A stretch of 58,923 bases of DNA from Pseudomonas sp. GM79 (GCF_000282495.1 NZ_AKJE01000013.1:1-58923); one strand, 5' to 3'; positions 8,592 through 19,327 are shown, numbered from the stretch's first letter. Numbers and translations: made by a program. The notes: generated from the letters alone by a model not told the origin.

Positions 8592-10909
8592 GCCGGTTAC
8601 CGAATGATTTTGCGCTAAGCAACCTCAGCCGCCGTGGTTTCCTCAAAGGCGTGGGCGCCACCAGTGCGCTGGTGCTGGCAGCCAGCTGGGGTTGGCAGGA
8701 CGCGCTCGCCGCCGAAAAAGACAAGAAGTTCGGCGCCGACGGCATGCCCAACGGCTGGATCGATGATCCTAAGGTTTATGTCAGCATCGCCGCCGATGGC
8801 AGCGTGACCGTAGTCTGCAATCGCTCGGAAATGGGCCAGGGCGTGCGCACCAGCCTGAGCATGGTGGTGGCCGATGAACTGGACGCCGACTGGGCGCTGG
8901 TCAAAGTGCAACAGGCCCCGGGCGACGAAGTGCGTTTCGGTAACCAGGACACTGACGGTTCGCGCAGCATGCGTCACTGGTACGAGCCGATGCGCCGTTG
9001 CGGTGCTGCCGCGCGGACCATGCTTGAGCAAGCCGCCGCCGCGCAGTGGAAAGTGCCGGTCAGCGAGTGTCGTGCGCAACTGCATAAAGTCATTCACCAA
9101 CCGACCGGTCGTGAACTGGGCTACGGCGCATTGGCCGCTGCTGCCGGTGCACTGGCGGTGCCGGCCCGAGACAGCCTACGGCTCAAGCAGCCATCGGAAT
9201 TCCGTTACATCGGCAAGGAAGGCACCAAGGCCATCGACGGTGCGGACATCGTCAACGGCCGGGCAGTCTACGGCGCCGATGTGCATTTCGACGGCATGCT
9301 TTTCGCCACCATCGCGCGTCCAGCGGTCTACGGTGGCAAGGTCAAATCCTTCGATGCCAGCGCCGCGATGAAAGTCCCGGGCGTAATCAAGGTTCTGCAA
9401 ATCGAAAGCCGACCATTGCCGTCCGAATTTCAGCCTCTGGGCGGCGTGGCCGTGGTGGCCAGCAATACCTGGGCCGCTATCAAGGGCCGCGAAGCGCTGA
9501 AAATCGAATGGGATGACGGCCCCAACGCCAGTTACGACTCGATCGCCTACCGCAAGGAACTCGAAGCCGCGTCCCTCAAACCCGGCAAAGTGGTGCGCAA
9601 TACCGGCAGCATCGATCAGGCCATGAGCAGCGCCGACAGCACCCTCGAAGCCTCTTACTACCTGCCGCACCTGGCGCAATCGCCAATGGAACCGATGGTC
9701 GCCATCGCCCGCTTCAAGGACGGCGTGTGCGAAGCCTGGGCCCCAAGTCAGGCCCCGCAAGTCACCCGCGAACGGATCGGCGAGCGCCTCGGCATTCCAT
9801 TCGATAACGTCACGTTCAACGTCACCTTGCTCGGCGGCGGTTTCGGTCGCAAATCCAAGCCAGACTTCGTCGTTGAAGCGGCGATCCTGGCCAAGGAGTT
9901 CCCGGGTAAGGCTGTGCGGGTGCAATGGACCCGTGAAGACGACATCCACAACTCCTATTTCCACACCGTGTCTGCCGAATACCTGAAGGCCAGCCTGAAC
10001 AAGGACGGCCTGCCGTCCGGGTGGTTGCACCGCACGGTGGCGCCGAGTATCACCGCACTGTTCGCGCCGGGCATGAACCATGAGGCGGCTTTCGAACTGG
10101 GCATGGGCTTTACCAACATGGCTTATGCGATTCCCAACGTGCGCCTGGAAAACCCTGAAGCGACAGTCCATACCCGGGTCGGCTGGTATCGCTCGGTGTC
10201 GAACATTCCCCACGGCTTTGCGATTCAGAGCTTTGTCGATGAACTGGCCCACAAGGCTGGCCAGGATCCACTCAAGTACCAGATCAAATTGCTCGGCCCG
10301 GACCGTCAGATCGATCCGCGCACCTTGAGTGAAGAGTGGAACTACGGCGAATCTCCCGAGCGTTATCCAATCGACACTGCACGGATGCGCACCGTACTGG
10401 AAACCGCCGCCAAAGCGGCCGGTTGGGGGCGTGAGTTGCCCAAGGGCCGAGGTCTGGGCTTGGCGGTGCACTATAGTTTTGTCACTTATGTGGCGGCGGT
10501 GATCGAGGTGGAAGTCAAAGATGATGGCACGCTGATCGTGCACAAGGCTGACATCGCCGTGGATTGCGGCCCGCAGATTAACCCTGAGCGGATTCGCTCG
10601 CAGTTCGAAGGTGCCTGCGTGATGGGCCTGGGCAACGCGGTGCTGGGGGAAATCAGCTTCAAGGACGGCAAGGTCCAGCAGGACAATTTCCACATGTACG
10701 AAGTGGCGCGCATGTCCCTGGCGCCGAAGGAAGTCGCCGTGCATCTGGTCACGCCACCGGGCGATGTGCCGTTGGGCGGAGTCGGTGAGCCGGGCGTGCC
10801 GCCGATTGCGCCAGCGCTGTGCAACGCAATCTTCGCCGCCACCGGCAAGCGCATCCGTAATCTGCCGGTACGCTATCAGTTGCAAGGCTGGCAGAAGGCG
10901 CAAGCCTGA
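8588..10909 (+). CDS. Molybdopterin-binding large subunit, isoquinoline 1-oxidoreductase beta/aldehyde dehydrogenase type
   Basis: A 773-residue catalytic subunit of a periplasmic molybdenum hydroxylase. A Tat signal is plain at the N-terminus ([21 protein letters not shown], ending near ALA). The C-terminal Moco motif [17 protein letters not shown] includes the glutamate that acts as base in this family, and [11 protein letters not shown] is a conserved cofactor-binding loop. The start at 8588 follows AAGGAGG at normal spacing; the frame is open further upstream but there it reads through the small subunit gene. Together with the 2Fe-2S subunit it would oxidise aldehydes or N-heterocycles; the substrate is not defined. 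It overlaps both neighbours. Confidence 0.9.
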   Translation: MSRLPNDFALSNLSRRGFLKGVGATSALVLAASWGWQDALAAEKDKKFGADGMPNGWIDDPKVYVSIAADGSVTVVCNRSEMGQGVRTSLSMVVADELDADWALVKVQQAPGDEVRFGNQDTDGSRSMRHWYEPMRRCGAAARTMLEQAAAAQWKVPVSECRAQLHKVIHQPTGRELGYGALAAAAGALAVPARDSLRLKQPSEFRYIGKEGTKAIDGADIVNGRAVYGADVHFDGMLFATIARPAVYGGKVKSFDASAAMKVPGVIKVLQIESRPLPSEFQPLGGVAVVASNTWAAIKGREALKIEWDDGPNASYDSIAYRKELEAASLKPGKVVRNTGSIDQAMSSADSTLEASYYLPHLAQSPMEPMVAIARFKDGVCEAWAPSQAPQVTRERIGERLGIPFDNVTFNVTLLGGGFGRKSKPDFVVEAAILAKEFPGKAVRVQWTREDDIHNSYFHTVSAEYLKASLNKDGLPSGWLHRTVAPSITALFAPGMNHEAAFELGMGFTNMAYAIPNVRLENPEATVHTRVGWYRSVSNIPHGFAIQSFVDELAHKAGQDPLKYQIKLLGPDRQIDPRTLSEEWNYGESPERYPIDTARMRTVLETAAKAAGWGRELPKGRGLGLAVHYSFVTYVAAVIEVEVKDDGTLIVHKADIAVDCGPQINPERIRSQFEGACVMGLGNAVLGEISFKDGKVQQDNFHMYEVARMSLAPKEVAVHLVTPPGDVPLGGVGEPGVPPIAPALCNAIFAATGKRIRNLPVRYQLQGWQKAQA

Positions 10910-11892
10910 TGGACAGCGTCGATCTGAACGTCCTGCGCAGCGTGCTGGAATGGCGCCGCGCCGGTCAGCGGGTGATGTTGTACAGCGTGGTCCAGACCTG
11001 GGGCACCGCGCCCCGGGCACCTGGCGCCATGCTCGCCTTGCGTGAAGATGGCGTGGTGATTGGCTCGGTGTCCGGTGGCTGCGTCGAGGATGATCTGATT
11101 GCCCGGCTGCACGATGGCCGTATTCCGGCCGATGGGCCGCCGGTGCAGTTGATTACCTACGGCGTCACCCGTGAGGAGGCCGCACGGTTTGGTTTGCCGT
11201 GCGGCGGCACGTTGCGCCTGACCGAGGAGCGCGTCGGTGATCCGGCGTGGGTTGCCGAATTGCTGACGCGCTGCGAGGCGCATGAAATCGTTGCGCGTGA
11301 GTTGAACCTGGCGACCGGTGAAGTGATTCTGCAGCCAGCGAGCAAGACTGATGTGCTGGTGTTTGACGGACAGACCTTGCGCGCCATTTATGGTCCGCGC
11401 TGGCGGTTGCTGCTGATCGGCGCCGGACAACTGTCGCGCTACGTTGCCGAGATGGCGCGGCTGCTGGATTTCGAAGTGCTGATCTGCGATCCGCGCACCG
11501 AGTTCGTCTATGGCTGGGAAGAGCAACACGGTCGCTTCGTCCCGGGCATGCCCGACGAAGCGGTGCTGACCATCCAGACCGACGAACGTACCGCCATCGT
11601 CGCTTTGACCCACGATCCGCGCCTGGATGACATGGCGCTGCTCACGGCGCTGGACTCCAAGGCGTTTTATGTCGGTGCGCTGGGTTCGCGGGTCAATAGC
11701 CAGAAGCGCCGGGACAACCTGGCTCAGCTAGGCTTGTCACAACAGGCCATCGAGCGCTTGCACGGCCCGATCGGTTTGCAAATCGGCAGCCATACACCGG
11801 CGGAAATTGCCTTGTCGCTGCTGGCCGAAATTGTGGCGATCAAGAACGGCGTCGAGCTGAAACAGAAGAGGCCGTTGCAGGAGGGCGTATGA
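10909..11892 (+). CDS. XdhC/CoxI family Moco insertion protein
   Basis: A 327-residue XdhC-type chaperone that delivers sulfurated molybdenum cofactor to xanthine-oxidase-family enzymes. The N-terminal XdhC_CoxI domain has the motif SVVQTWGTAPRAPGAMLALREDG followed by GSVSGGCVEDD with its conserved Cys. The C-terminal Rossmann domain starts near LLLIGAGQLSRYVAEMA, and ALGSR and HTPAEIALSLLAEI are also typical. It overlaps the large subunit stop (TGATG) and the next gene, so all four genes form one unit. Confidence 0.93.
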   Translation: MDSVDLNVLRSVLEWRRAGQRVMLYSVVQTWGTAPRAPGAMLALREDGVVIGSVSGGCVEDDLIARLHDGRIPADGPPVQLITYGVTREEAARFGLPCGGTLRLTEERVGDPAWVAELLTRCEAHEIVARELNLATGEVILQPASKTDVLVFDGQTLRAIYGPRWRLLLIGAGQLSRYVAEMARLLDFEVLICDPRTEFVYGWEEQHGRFVPGMPDEAVLTIQTDERTAIVALTHDPRLDDMALLTALDSKAFYVGALGSRVNSQKRRDNLAQLGLSQQAIERLHGPIGLQIGSHTPAEIALSLLAEIVAIKNGVELKQKRPLQEGV

Positions 11893-12482
11893 GCGACTCC
11901 ATCGGCGTTATCGTTCTGGCCGCGGGGCAGGGCAGTCGGTTTCGACAGGTAGCGGGCGACGACAAGGACAAGCTGCTGGTGGATTGCACAGCTCGTGACG
12001 GCGTCACCGTGCATTCGGTGATCGAGCAGGTGCTGGTGAATCTGCCGGCCACGCTTGAGAAACGCGTACTGGTGACCACGGCGGATCGCCCGCAAGTGAT
12101 TCGCATGGCTCAGGCCTATGGCTGCGAGATTGTGCGGATCGAGTCGACCGGTCTGGGCGACAGCATTGCGGCGGGTGTGGCGGCGTGCTCACAACTCGCT
12201 GGCTGGCTCATCATGCTGGGGGACATGCCGTTTATCCTGCCGTCCAGCATTGAACAGGTTGTTGCGAATATTGCCGATGATGCGATCAGCGTGCCGGTGC
12301 ATGAAGGGCAATATGGGCATCCGGTGGGGTTCGGGCGAAGCTTCGGTCCAGGGTTGATGGCGTTGACCGGTGATCACGGTGCCAAGTCGCTGTTTGCACA
12401 GGCGAGGGTGGTCGAGGTGGCGGTGGAGGATCCCGGGGTGTTGTGGGATGTGGATGTGCCAGAGGCGTTGACCTTTAAGTAG
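11889..12482 (+). CDS. MocA/MobA-like molybdopterin nucleotidyltransferase
   Basis: A 197-residue protein of the NTP_transf_3 family. The N-terminal motif IVLAAGQGSRF binds nucleotide, and LLGDMPF-type context (MLGDMPFIL near residue 115) and the HPVGFG motif are typical of CTP:molybdopterin cytidylyltransferases. It probably makes the cytosine dinucleotide cofactor needed by the upstream oxidoreductase. The usual lysine-rich segment after the glycine loop is present (DDKDKLLVD). It overlaps xdhC by four bases and ends the module. Confidence 0.88.
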   Translation: MSDSIGVIVLAAGQGSRFRQVAGDDKDKLLVDCTARDGVTVHSVIEQVLVNLPATLEKRVLVTTADRPQVIRMAQAYGCEIVRIESTGLGDSIAAGVAACSQLAGWLIMLGDMPFILPSSIEQVVANIADDAISVPVHEGQYGHPVGFGRSFGPGLMALTGDHGAKSLFAQARVVEVAVEDPGVLWDVDVPEALTFK

Positions 12483-12500
12483 CTTTGGCGCAGATCCAAT

Positions 12501-12589
12501 GTGGGAGCGGGCTTGCTCGCGAAAGCGGTGGGCCTGCTTGCATAGATGTTGAATGTTAAACCGCTTTCGCGAGCAAGCCCGCTCCCACA
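12501..12589. repeat. REP pair, inverted
   Basis: GTGGGAGCGGGCTTGCTCGC at the left end is inverted at the right end (to CTCCCAC at 12589), with diverged DNA between. It sits at the 3' end of the Moco module. Confidence 0.92.
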
Positions 12590-12613
12590 GGGTATGTGTG
12601 TTGTTTTCGGGCA

Positions 12614-12652
12614 TAAAAAAAGCCCCGCCTGGATCACCAGGCGGGGCTTTTT
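12614..12652. terminator. Bidirectional terminator between mocA-like gene and rne
   Basis: AAAAAAAGCCCCGCCTGG is paired with CCAGGCGGGGCTTTTT across ATCA. A-run and T-run flank both sides, so the hairpin can stop transcription from the plus-strand module and from rne. Confidence 0.93.
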
Positions 12653-12666
12653 AGTGGCCGATGGAA

Positions 12667-15600
12667 TCAGGCGAGGGGTTTAGGCTCGTGCTCTTTTTCC
12701 TGGGCTTGCTCGTGTTGCTCTACCGCTTCCTGAACGGAGCGCGGTGCTTCGTCGATCGCGGATTCAACCGGTTCGGCAGCGACTTCAGCGGCCGGGGCAG
12801 GGGCTGCCTCGACAACTTCAGCAACAACAGGGGCTGGCTCGGCAGCGGCCGGAGCAGCAGTGGCAGCCAGTTCGGCTTCTTTCTGCAGACGCTCGGCTTC
12901 ACGCTTGCGACGACGCACTTCACGCGGGTCATTCGGCGCGCGGCCACTTGGGGTCAGGGCGCTGACAGGGGCGGCTTCAACCACTGGTTCGGCCACTTCG
13001 GCAACCACCGGCGCTTCAACCACCGGAGCAGGCTCGGCAGCAGCGACTACTGGCTCGGAAACCATGGCTTCAGCAACCGGGGCTTCAGCGACTGGCGCTG
13101 GAGCTTCGACCGCTACAGGTGGCTCGGCAACCCAGTTGAACGTGGTTTGCTCTTCGCGAACTTCACGGACCGGTTCAGCCGGTGCTTCAACCACAGGCTC
13201 GGTAGCAGCCACTGGTTCAGCGACGACGGCCGGCTCAGCGGCAGCTTCAACTTCAGGCTGTGCTTCACGAACCGGTGCCACTTCGATTTCCGGAGCGGCG
13301 GTAACTTCTACCGGCGTGGTCGCTTCAACCACTGGAGCTTCAACCGGAGCAGTTTCCAGCGTGGCGGCAGTGGCGCGTTCAGCTTGCTCGTTGGCTTGTG
13401 CTTCAGCGGGAGCGCTGATCACGGAACTGGCAACGGCTGCGGTAACAGCCAGGCCGGCGGCCAGATCGGCAGCGCTTGGTGCTTCGGCGTTTTCAGCCGA
13501 TTCGGACTCTTCCGAACCTTCGATCACGTTGCCGTTGGCATCGCGTTGACGCTCACGACGGTTGCTGCGACGACGCTGACCACGGGAGCGGCGGCGTGGA
13601 CGATCGCCTTCGGCGCCTTCCTGACCGTCTTCCTGCAGTTGCTCTTCGTTGGTGGTCAACTCTTCTTCAGCAACGGCAGCAGCGGCTTGCTCGGTACGTG
13701 GCTGACGTTCTTCACGCGGTGGGCGTGGAGCGCGTTCTTCACGTGGCTGACGGGCTGGACGCTCTTCAGCGTTGGCAGCGGCGGCCGGAGCGGCATCCAG
13801 AGGCTCGCGCAATTCACGAACCGGACGTTCTTCACGCTCGCCACGTGGCTTGCGATCTTCACGCGGGGCGCGCGGTGCACGTTCTTCACGAGGCGGGCGT
13901 GGTGCGCGCTCTTCGCGCGGAGCGCGTTCCTGGGCAACTGCTGGAGCTTCTTCGCGGGCTTCACGTGGCTCACGTGGTGCGCGTTCTTCACGCGGTGCAC
14001 GTTCCTCACGAGGCTTGCGCTCTTCATCGCGGCGACCATTACGGTTGCGGCTCTGTTGACGGCCGTTACGGCGCTCTTCGTTGCGAGCAGGGCGTTCGGC
14101 GGCTGGCTTTTCAACCACAACCGGCGCAGCAGGCTCTTCCTTGGTGGCGAACAGGCTGACCAGCGACTTCACCAGGCCTTTGAACAGGCTTGGCTCCGGG
14201 GCTACGGCCGGTGCAGCCACCGGAGCCGCGACGGCTTCGGTCGGAACCGGAGCGTTGGCGCGGGCCGGAGCCGTCTTGACTGCGGCTTCCTGGCGAACCA
14301 GGGTACGGGTCGCGGCGGCTGGCTGGACTTCTTCGACTTCGGCAGCGGCAGCGGCGATTTCGTAGCTGGACTGGCCGACCGCGGCTTCCGGGCTGTCATC
14401 GCGCAGGCGCTGAACTTCGAAGTGCGGCGTTTCGAGGTGATCGTTCGGCAGAATGACGATGCGGGCACGGGTGCGCAGTTCGATCTTGGTGATCGAGTTG
14501 CGTTTTTCGTTGAGCAGGAAAGCTGCAACCGGAATCGGCACTTGTGCGCGAACTTCGGCGGTGCGGTCTTTCAGGGCTTCTTCTTCGATCAGGCGCAGGA
14601 TCGCCAGCGACAGCGATTCAACGTCACGGATGATGCCGGTGCCGTTGCAACGCGGGCAGACGATGCCGCTGCTTTCGCCCAGGGATGGACGCAGGCGCTG
14701 ACGGGACATTTCCAGCAGGCCGAAGCGCGAGATGCGACCGACTTGCACGCGAGCGCGGTCGGCTTCCAGGCATTCGCGGACTTTCTCTTCCACGGCGCGC
14801 TGGTTCTTGGCAGGGGTCATGTCGATGAAGTCGATGACAATCAGGCCACCGATGTCGCGCAAGCGCAACTGACGGGCGATTTCTTCGGCAGCTTCAAGGT
14901 TGGTCTGCAGTGCGGTTTCTTCGATGTCGCTGCCTTTGGTGGCGCGCGCCGAGTTGATGTCGATGGACACCAGGGCTTCGGTCGGATCGATAACGATGGA
15001 GCCGCCGGAAGGCAGTTCGACGACGCGCTGGAAGGCGGTTTCGATCTGGCTTTCGATCTGGAAACGGTTGAACAGCGGAACGCTGTCTTCGTACAGTTTG
15101 ATTTTGCTGGCGTACTGCGGCATCACCTGACGAATGAAGGTCAGGGCTTCATCCTGGGCTTCAACGCTGTCGATCAGTACTTCGCCGATGTCCTGGCGCA
15201 GGTAATCGCGGATGGCGCGGATGATCACGTTGCTTTCCTGGTAGATCAGGAACGGCGCGGAACGATCCAGCGAAGCTTCTTTGATGGCAGTCCACAGTTG
15301 CAGCAGGTAATCGAGGTCCCACTGCATTTCTTCGCTGCTGCGGCCAAGGCCGGCAGTGCGAACGATCAGGCCCATGTCGGCCGGGGCAACCAGGCCGTTC
15401 AGGGCTTCACGCAGTTCGTTGCGCTCTTCACCTTCGATGCGACGGGAGATACCGCCGGCACGCGGGTTGTTCGGCATCAGCACCAGGTAACGACCGGCCA
15501 GGCTGATGAAAGTGGTCAGGGCGGCGCCCTTGTTGCCACGTTCTTCTTTTTCGACCTGAACGATGACTTCCTGGCCTTCGCTCAGGACGTCCTTGATGTT

Positions 15601-15858
15601 GACGCGGCCTTCGGGGGCTTTCTTGAAGTATTCGCGGGAGATTTCTTTGAGGGGCAGGAAGCCGTGGCGCTCAGAGCCGAAATCGACAAAGGCAGCCTCA
15701 AGGCTTGGTTCGATGCGAGTAATCCGGCCTTTATAGATGTTGGCCTTCTTCTGCTCGCGTGCACCGGATTCGATGTCCAGGTCGTAGAGGCGCTGGCCAT
15801 CTACCAGTGCAACACGCAACTCTTCGGGTTGAGTTGCGTTAATCAGCATTCTTTTCAT
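12667..15858 (-). CDS. rne: Ribonuclease E
   Basis: A 1063-residue endoribonuclease, the core of the RNA degradosome and of rRNA/tRNA maturation. The N-terminal half is well conserved: S1 domain near residues 35-120, catalytic Asp300 ([13 protein letters not shown]) and Asp343 (VIDFIDM), spaced 43 residues as in E. coli, and the zinc-link CPRC just past 400. The C-terminal half is low-complexity: Arg-rich blocks with repeated EERAPR units, then a long Ala/Val/Glu/Pro-rich tail expected to be unstructured scaffold. I start at [10 protein letters not shown]; the frame is open 16 codons upstream but without family similarity. A leader of about 640 nt precedes it. Confidence 0.96.
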   Translation of the reverse strand: MKRMLINATQPEELRVALVDGQRLYDLDIESGAREQKKANIYKGRITRIEPSLEAAFVDFGSERHGFLPLKEISREYFKKAPEGRVNIKDVLSEGQEVIVQVEKEERGNKGAALTTFISLAGRYLVLMPNNPRAGGISRRIEGEERNELREALNGLVAPADMGLIVRTAGLGRSSEEMQWDLDYLLQLWTAIKEASLDRSAPFLIYQESNVIIRAIRDYLRQDIGEVLIDSVEAQDEALTFIRQVMPQYASKIKLYEDSVPLFNRFQIESQIETAFQRVVELPSGGSIVIDPTEALVSIDINSARATKGSDIEETALQTNLEAAEEIARQLRLRDIGGLIVIDFIDMTPAKNQRAVEEKVRECLEADRARVQVGRISRFGLLEMSRQRLRPSLGESSGIVCPRCNGTGIIRDVESLSLAILRLIEEEALKDRTAEVRAQVPIPVAAFLLNEKRNSITKIELRTRARIVILPNDHLETPHFEVQRLRDDSPEAAVGQSSYEIAAAAAEVEEVQPAAATRTLVRQEAAVKTAPARANAPVPTEAVAAPVAAPAVAPEPSLFKGLVKSLVSLFATKEEPAAPVVVEKPAAERPARNEERRNGRQQSRNRNGRRDEERKPREERAPREERAPREPREAREEAPAVAQERAPREERAPRPPREERAPRAPREDRKPRGEREERPVRELREPLDAAPAAAANAEERPARQPREERAPRPPREERQPRTEQAAAAVAEEELTTNEEQLQEDGQEGAEGDRPRRRSRGQRRRSNRRERQRDANGNVIEGSEESESAENAEAPSAADLAAGLAVTAAVASSVISAPAEAQANEQAERATAATLETAPVEAPVVEATTPVEVTAAPEIEVAPVREAQPEVEAAAEPAVVAEPVAATEPVVEAPAEPVREVREEQTTFNWVAEPPVAVEAPAPVAEAPVAEAMVSEPVVAAAEPAPVVEAPVVAEVAEPVVEAAPVSALTPSGRAPNDPREVRRRKREAERLQKEAELAATAAPAAAEPAPVVAEVVEAAPAPAAEVAAEPVESAIDEAPRSVQEAVEQHEQAQEKEHEPKPLA

Positions 15859-16494
15859 GTAGTACCGTCGGTTTCCGGGCTGCCGGAAACGGCGTTCGGC
15901 ACACACGACTTCTCACGGTCGGTGTCAGGTGCGTCAGGAGTGGTTGGCCACTCCAGTGTCTAGCGAACCCCGGCCAATTGGGCCGGTGTCGCGACGTACG
16001 CGTCCTGCTTGCTGTGGCTACTTAAGCACTCAGTCAGGAGGAGGAATCAACCGGCGGCTGTGGACGAGATGAAGCGTCTTGATAAAGCCTATTGCTACAC
16101 AGTCCAGCGGTTGTGCATCTCCACCCTACACGTATCCCTGATAATTCGGGTGCTGCCGCGCGCAGAATCCGCAGCGGGTTGGCATTTACCGTGAGCTCCG
16201 AAAGGGGAGGTCACGCATCATGGCTAATTTAGGCGGTGTTTCCGAAGCGTTCGCTCGGGGTCGTTCGCAGCTGACTGCACTTTGTGAACTGGCCGTGAAT
16301 ATTTGCTCGGAAGGCGAGTGAAAACTCTGCTTTGCGGCATGATTCAGGCCTTATGTCACCTGCGCTCGTTACAACTGCAAACTCTGCCGTTACGTAGCGA
16401 AAGCCCCGTAGGACGGCCTCTCGTCCTCGTGAATTGCGTTGGTCAGGGCCGGTTTTTGACCGTTAGTCCGCTGTCCAGGCCACTTTTGGCGGCG
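15859..16494 (-). promoter_or_regulatory. Long rne 5' leader, probable rne-II autoregulatory element
   Basis: No gene is seen in this span. Given the promoter at 16501-16529, the rne mRNA would have an untranslated leader of about 636 nt. Hairpins near the coding end include GGAGTGG/CCACTCC (15937-15954, loop TTGG) and CCGGCC/GGCCGG (about 15971-15987). Pseudomonads are known to carry the Rfam-type rne-II structure in the rne 5' UTR, thought to let RNase E control its own mRNA. I infer that it lies here; I have not fitted the full consensus. Confidence 0.65.
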
Positions 16495-16500
16495 TTCGCG

Positions 16501-16529
16501 ACTATAGCAGCAATGATTAAGTGCTTCAA
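16501..16529 (-). promoter_or_regulatory. Sigma-70 promoter for rne
   Basis: On the minus strand TTGAAG (16524-16529) and TATAGT (16501-16506) are separated by 17 bases. It lies only 30 bases before the rluC start on the other strand. Predicted transcription start is near 16494. Confidence 0.75.
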
Positions 16530-16558
16530 TTCCATAAAAAATTGTTATCATCGGCGCC

Positions 16559-17521
16559 ATGACGACTACTGCCCCTTCGACCCCAGCCGTACAACTGCTG
16601 GAGGTCTCGCCGGAATATGCCGGCCAACGTATTGATAACTTCCTTCTCGCTCGGCTCAAAGGCGTGCCCAAGACCTTGATTTACCGCATTTTGCGCAAGG
16701 GCGAAGTGCGGGTGAACAAAGGTCGGATCAAGCCCGAATACAAGCTGCAGGCGGGCGATATCGTGCGCGTGCCGCCGGTTCGCGTGCCTGAGCGCGACGA
16801 ACCTGTGCCGCTGGCCCAAGGTCTGCTGCAGCGGCTCGAGGCCGCGATTGTCTATGAAGACAAGGCGCTGATTGTGGTCAACAAGCCTTGCGGCATTGCG
16901 GTTCATGGTGGCAGTGGCTTGACCTACGGCGTGATTGAAGCCTTTCGTCAGTTGCGTCCCGATTGCAAGGAGCTCGAGCTGGTTCATCGTCTCGATCGTG
17001 ATACCTCCGGCCTGCTGATGATTGCCAAAAAGCGCAGCATGTTGCGCCACTTGCACACGGCATTGCGCGGCGATGGCGTCGATAAGCGCTACATGGCGCT
17101 GGTGCGCGGCAACTGGGCGACCTCGATCAAGCAAGTCCGTGCGTCGCTGGGCAAGAGCAATCTGCGCTCCGGCGAGCGCATGGTCGAGGTGGACGAGGAT
17201 GAGGGCAAGGAGTCTGTGACCGTGTTCAAGGTCCTGCGTCGTTTTGGCGACTTCGCTACCCTGATCGAAGCCAAGCCGATCACGGGTCGCACTCACCAGA
17301 TTCGCGTCCATACTCTGCATGCCGGACATTGCATTGCTGGTGATACCAAGTACGGCGATGAAGGTTTCAGCAAAGAGATTCGTGATCTCGGCGGCAAGCG
17401 TCTGTTTCTGCACGCCTACATGCTGACGGTGCCGCTGCCTGATGGCGGTGAGCTCAAGTTGCAGGCGCCGGTCGATGAGATGTGGGCCAAAACCGTGGAG
17501 CGCTTGAGTGCACCCTACTGA
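16559..17521 (+). CDS. rluC: 23S rRNA pseudouridine synthase RluC
   Basis: A 320-residue RluA-family enzyme expected to modify 23S rRNA uridines equivalent to 955, 2504 and 2580. An N-terminal S4 domain ([33 protein letters not shown] region) precedes the catalytic domain with [12 protein letters not shown], where the Asp is the nucleophile, and GRTHQIRVH. No good ribosome site is seen before the ATG. It is divergent from rne, the usual arrangement in gammaproteobacteria, and overlaps the next gene by 14 bases. Confidence 0.95.
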   Translation: MTTTAPSTPAVQLLEVSPEYAGQRIDNFLLARLKGVPKTLIYRILRKGEVRVNKGRIKPEYKLQAGDIVRVPPVRVPERDEPVPLAQGLLQRLEAAIVYEDKALIVVNKPCGIAVHGGSGLTYGVIEAFRQLRPDCKELELVHRLDRDTSGLLMIAKKRSMLRHLHTALRGDGVDKRYMALVRGNWATSIKQVRASLGKSNLRSGERMVEVDEDEGKESVTVFKVLRRFGDFATLIEAKPITGRTHQIRVHTLHAGHCIAGDTKYGDEGFSKEIRDLGGKRLFLHAYMLTVPLPDGGELKLQAPVDEMWAKTVERLSAPY

Positions 17522-18170
17522 TTACAAGCTGCTGATTTTCGATTGGGACGGCACACTCGCTGACTCCATTGGTCGGATTGTCGAGGCGATGCATGTCGCA
17601 TCCGAGCGGTCCGGTTTTCAGTTGCGTGATGATTTTGCCGTCAAAGGCATTATCGGTCTGGGCTTGCCGGAAGCGATTCGCACCCTGTATCCCGAGATTG
17701 GCGACTCCGAACTGGTAGCATTCCGTCAGCACTATGCGGATCACTACATTGCGTCGGAAGCCGTGCCTTCGCCACTGTTTGAGGGCGTTGTCGAGTCTCT
17801 CGAAGCGTTTCGTGTCGAGGGGTATCATCTGGCAGTAGCGACCGGCAAAGCTCGTCGTGGGCTGGATCGGGTGCTGAAGTCTCACGGCTGGGAGGATTAT
17901 TTCGATGTCACCCGCGCCGCTGATGAAACCGCCAGCAAGCCCCATCCGCTGATGCTTGAGCAGATTCTCGCCCATTGCGAGGTTCGTCCGGAGCAGGCGC
18001 TGATGGTCGGCGATTCGTCGTTCGACCTGCAGATGGCGCGCAACGCGGGCGTGGATTCGGTGGCGGTCAGCTATGGCGCTCAATCAATCGAAGCCTTGAA
18101 GCTGTTCGAACCGAAACTGGTCATCGATCGTTTTTCAGAGTTGCACGCCTGGCTGAATCAGCGGGTTTAA
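17508..18170 (+). CDS. HAD-IA family hydrolase, phosphoglycolate phosphatase-like
   Basis: A 220-residue HAD hydrolase with the DWDGTLADS nucleophile motif, ATGKARRGL (motif II) and [16 protein letters not shown] (motif IV). The GTG start at 17508 lies inside the end of rluC, giving a 14-base overlap and likely coupling. HAD genes follow rluC in many pseudomonads. Substrate cannot be assigned; phosphoglycolate or another sugar phosphate are possibilities. Confidence 0.9.
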   Translation: MHPTDYKLLIFDWDGTLADSIGRIVEAMHVASERSGFQLRDDFAVKGIIGLGLPEAIRTLYPEIGDSELVAFRQHYADHYIASEAVPSPLFEGVVESLEAFRVEGYHLAVATGKARRGLDRVLKSHGWEDYFDVTRAADETASKPHPLMLEQILAHCEVRPEQALMVGDSSFDLQMARNAGVDSVAVSYGAQSIEALKLFEPKLVIDRFSELHAWLNQRV

Positions 18171-18196
18171 TAGGTTTTTTTGCTGGGGTACATGGC

Positions 18197-19186
18197 ATGA
18201 CCGACGAATGGAAAGCGCCCGCCAAGGCGAGTGCGGAAACGGGCGACGAGAAAAGCTGGAAGCTACTGGAAAAAACCTTGCTCGCTGGCGTGCAGGAGCA
18301 GCGACGGTCCCGTCGCTGGGGGATATTCTTCAAGTCGCTGACTTTTCTGTACCTGTTCGGCTTGTTGGTTCTGTTATCGCCGATGATAAGCATGGAGAAA
18401 GGCGCAAGTCTCGGCTCTGGCTACACGGCGCTGATCGATATAACGGGCATGATTGCCGACAAAGAGCCGGCCAGTGCCGACAATATTGTCGGCAGTCTGC
18501 GTGCAGCCTTCGAGGATAAGAAGGTCAAGGGTGTGGTTCTGCGAATCAACAGCCCGGGCGGCAGTCCGGTGCAGTCGGGTTATGTCTACGACGAGATCCG
18601 TCGTTTGCGCGGTCTGCATCCAGATACCAAGGTTTATGCGGTGATCTCGGATCTGGGCGCTTCCGGTGCCTATTACATCGCTAGCGCCGCGGATCAGATC
18701 TACGCCGACAAGGCGAGCCTGGTGGGTTCCATTGGTGTGACGGCGGCCGGCTACGGTTTTGTCGGGACCATGGAGAAGTTGGGTGTGGAGCGTCGTACCT
18801 ACACGTCTGGGGAGCACAAATCGTTCCTCGATCCGTTCCAGCCGCAGAAGCCCGCGGAAATCCAATTCTGGCAGAGCGTGCTCGATACCACCCATCAGCA
18901 GTTCATCAATAGCGTCAAGAAGGGTCGTGGTGATCGCCTGAAGGATAAAGAGCATCCGGAGCTGTTCTCCGGGCTGATCTGGTCGGGTGAGCAGGCCCTG
19001 TCGCTGGGCTTGATCGATGGGCTGGGCAATGCCAGTTCGGTTGCCCGTGATGTGATCGGCGAGAAAGAGCTGGTGGATTTCACTGTTGAGGAGTCGCCAT
19101 TCGATCGCTTCTCGAAAAAGCTCGGGGCCAGCGTGGCTGAGCATTTGGCAATGTGGATGGGCTTTCAGGGGCCTTCGCTGCGCTGA
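18197..19186 (+). CDS. S49 family signal peptide peptidase SppA-like
   Basis: A 329-residue membrane serine protease of the single-domain SppA type. A membrane helix near residues 45-65 (FLYLFGLLVLLSPMI) anchors a domain with RINSPGGSPVQSG, the Ser nucleophile in SDLGASGAYYIASAADQIYA, and a Lys base in YTSGEHKSFLDPF. The frame runs upstream into the HAD gene; I start at ATG 18197 (MTDEWKAPAKAS). It is the last gene of the rluC group and a terminator follows. Expected role is clearing signal peptides from the inner membrane. Confidence 0.9.
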   Translation: MTDEWKAPAKASAETGDEKSWKLLEKTLLAGVQEQRRSRRWGIFFKSLTFLYLFGLLVLLSPMISMEKGASLGSGYTALIDITGMIADKEPASADNIVGSLRAAFEDKKVKGVVLRINSPGGSPVQSGYVYDEIRRLRGLHPDTKVYAVISDLGASGAYYIASAADQIYADKASLVGSIGVTAAGYGFVGTMEKLGVERRTYTSGEHKSFLDPFQPQKPAEIQFWQSVLDTTHQQFINSVKKGRGDRLKDKEHPELFSGLIWSGEQALSLGLIDGLGNASSVARDVIGEKELVDFTVEESPFDRFSKKLGASVAEHLAMWMGFQGPSLR

Positions 19187-19204
19187 TCGTCTGGCTGCAT
19201 AAAG

Positions 19205-19230
19205 AAACCGGCTTTTGCCGGTTTTTTTTA
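19205..19230 (+). terminator. Intrinsic terminator after the S49 peptidase
   Basis: AAACCGGC/GCCGGTTT with a TTTT loop, followed by a run of Ts, 18 bases after the stop. Confidence 0.9.
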
Positions 19231-19234
19231 AGTC

Positions 19235-19327
19235 AAAAGATCGCAGCCTCGTTTCACTCGACAGCTGCTACAAGGGATACGCATTTCAATGTAGGAGCTG
19301 TCGAGTGAAACGAGGCTGCGATCTTTT
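19235..19327. repeat. Inverted repeat of the AAAAGATCGCAGCC family
   Basis: AAAAGATCGCAGCCTCGTTT at the left is inverted at the right end, with arms of about 30 bases that continue into CACTCGACAGCT. This is a second palindromic repeat class, different from the GTGGGAGC type; another copy is at 48806-48907. It lies between convergent genes. Confidence 0.88.

Noticed and set aside
9176..11020. A 614-codon minus-strand frame opposite the Moco subunit gene
   Set aside because: His/Gly/Arg-rich shadow of the large subunit gene, which has clear family motifs on the plus strand.
12661..15963. An 1100-codon plus-strand frame opposite rne
   Set aside because: It is the antisense of rne; the composition is Gly/Phe/Arg-rich low complexity as expected from the GC-rich shadow, while the minus frame has all RNase E motifs.
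16518..16558. A rluC promoter with -10 TATCAT near 16546
   Set aside because: No acceptable -35 at the right distance, and the start would fall on the ATG; left unassigned.
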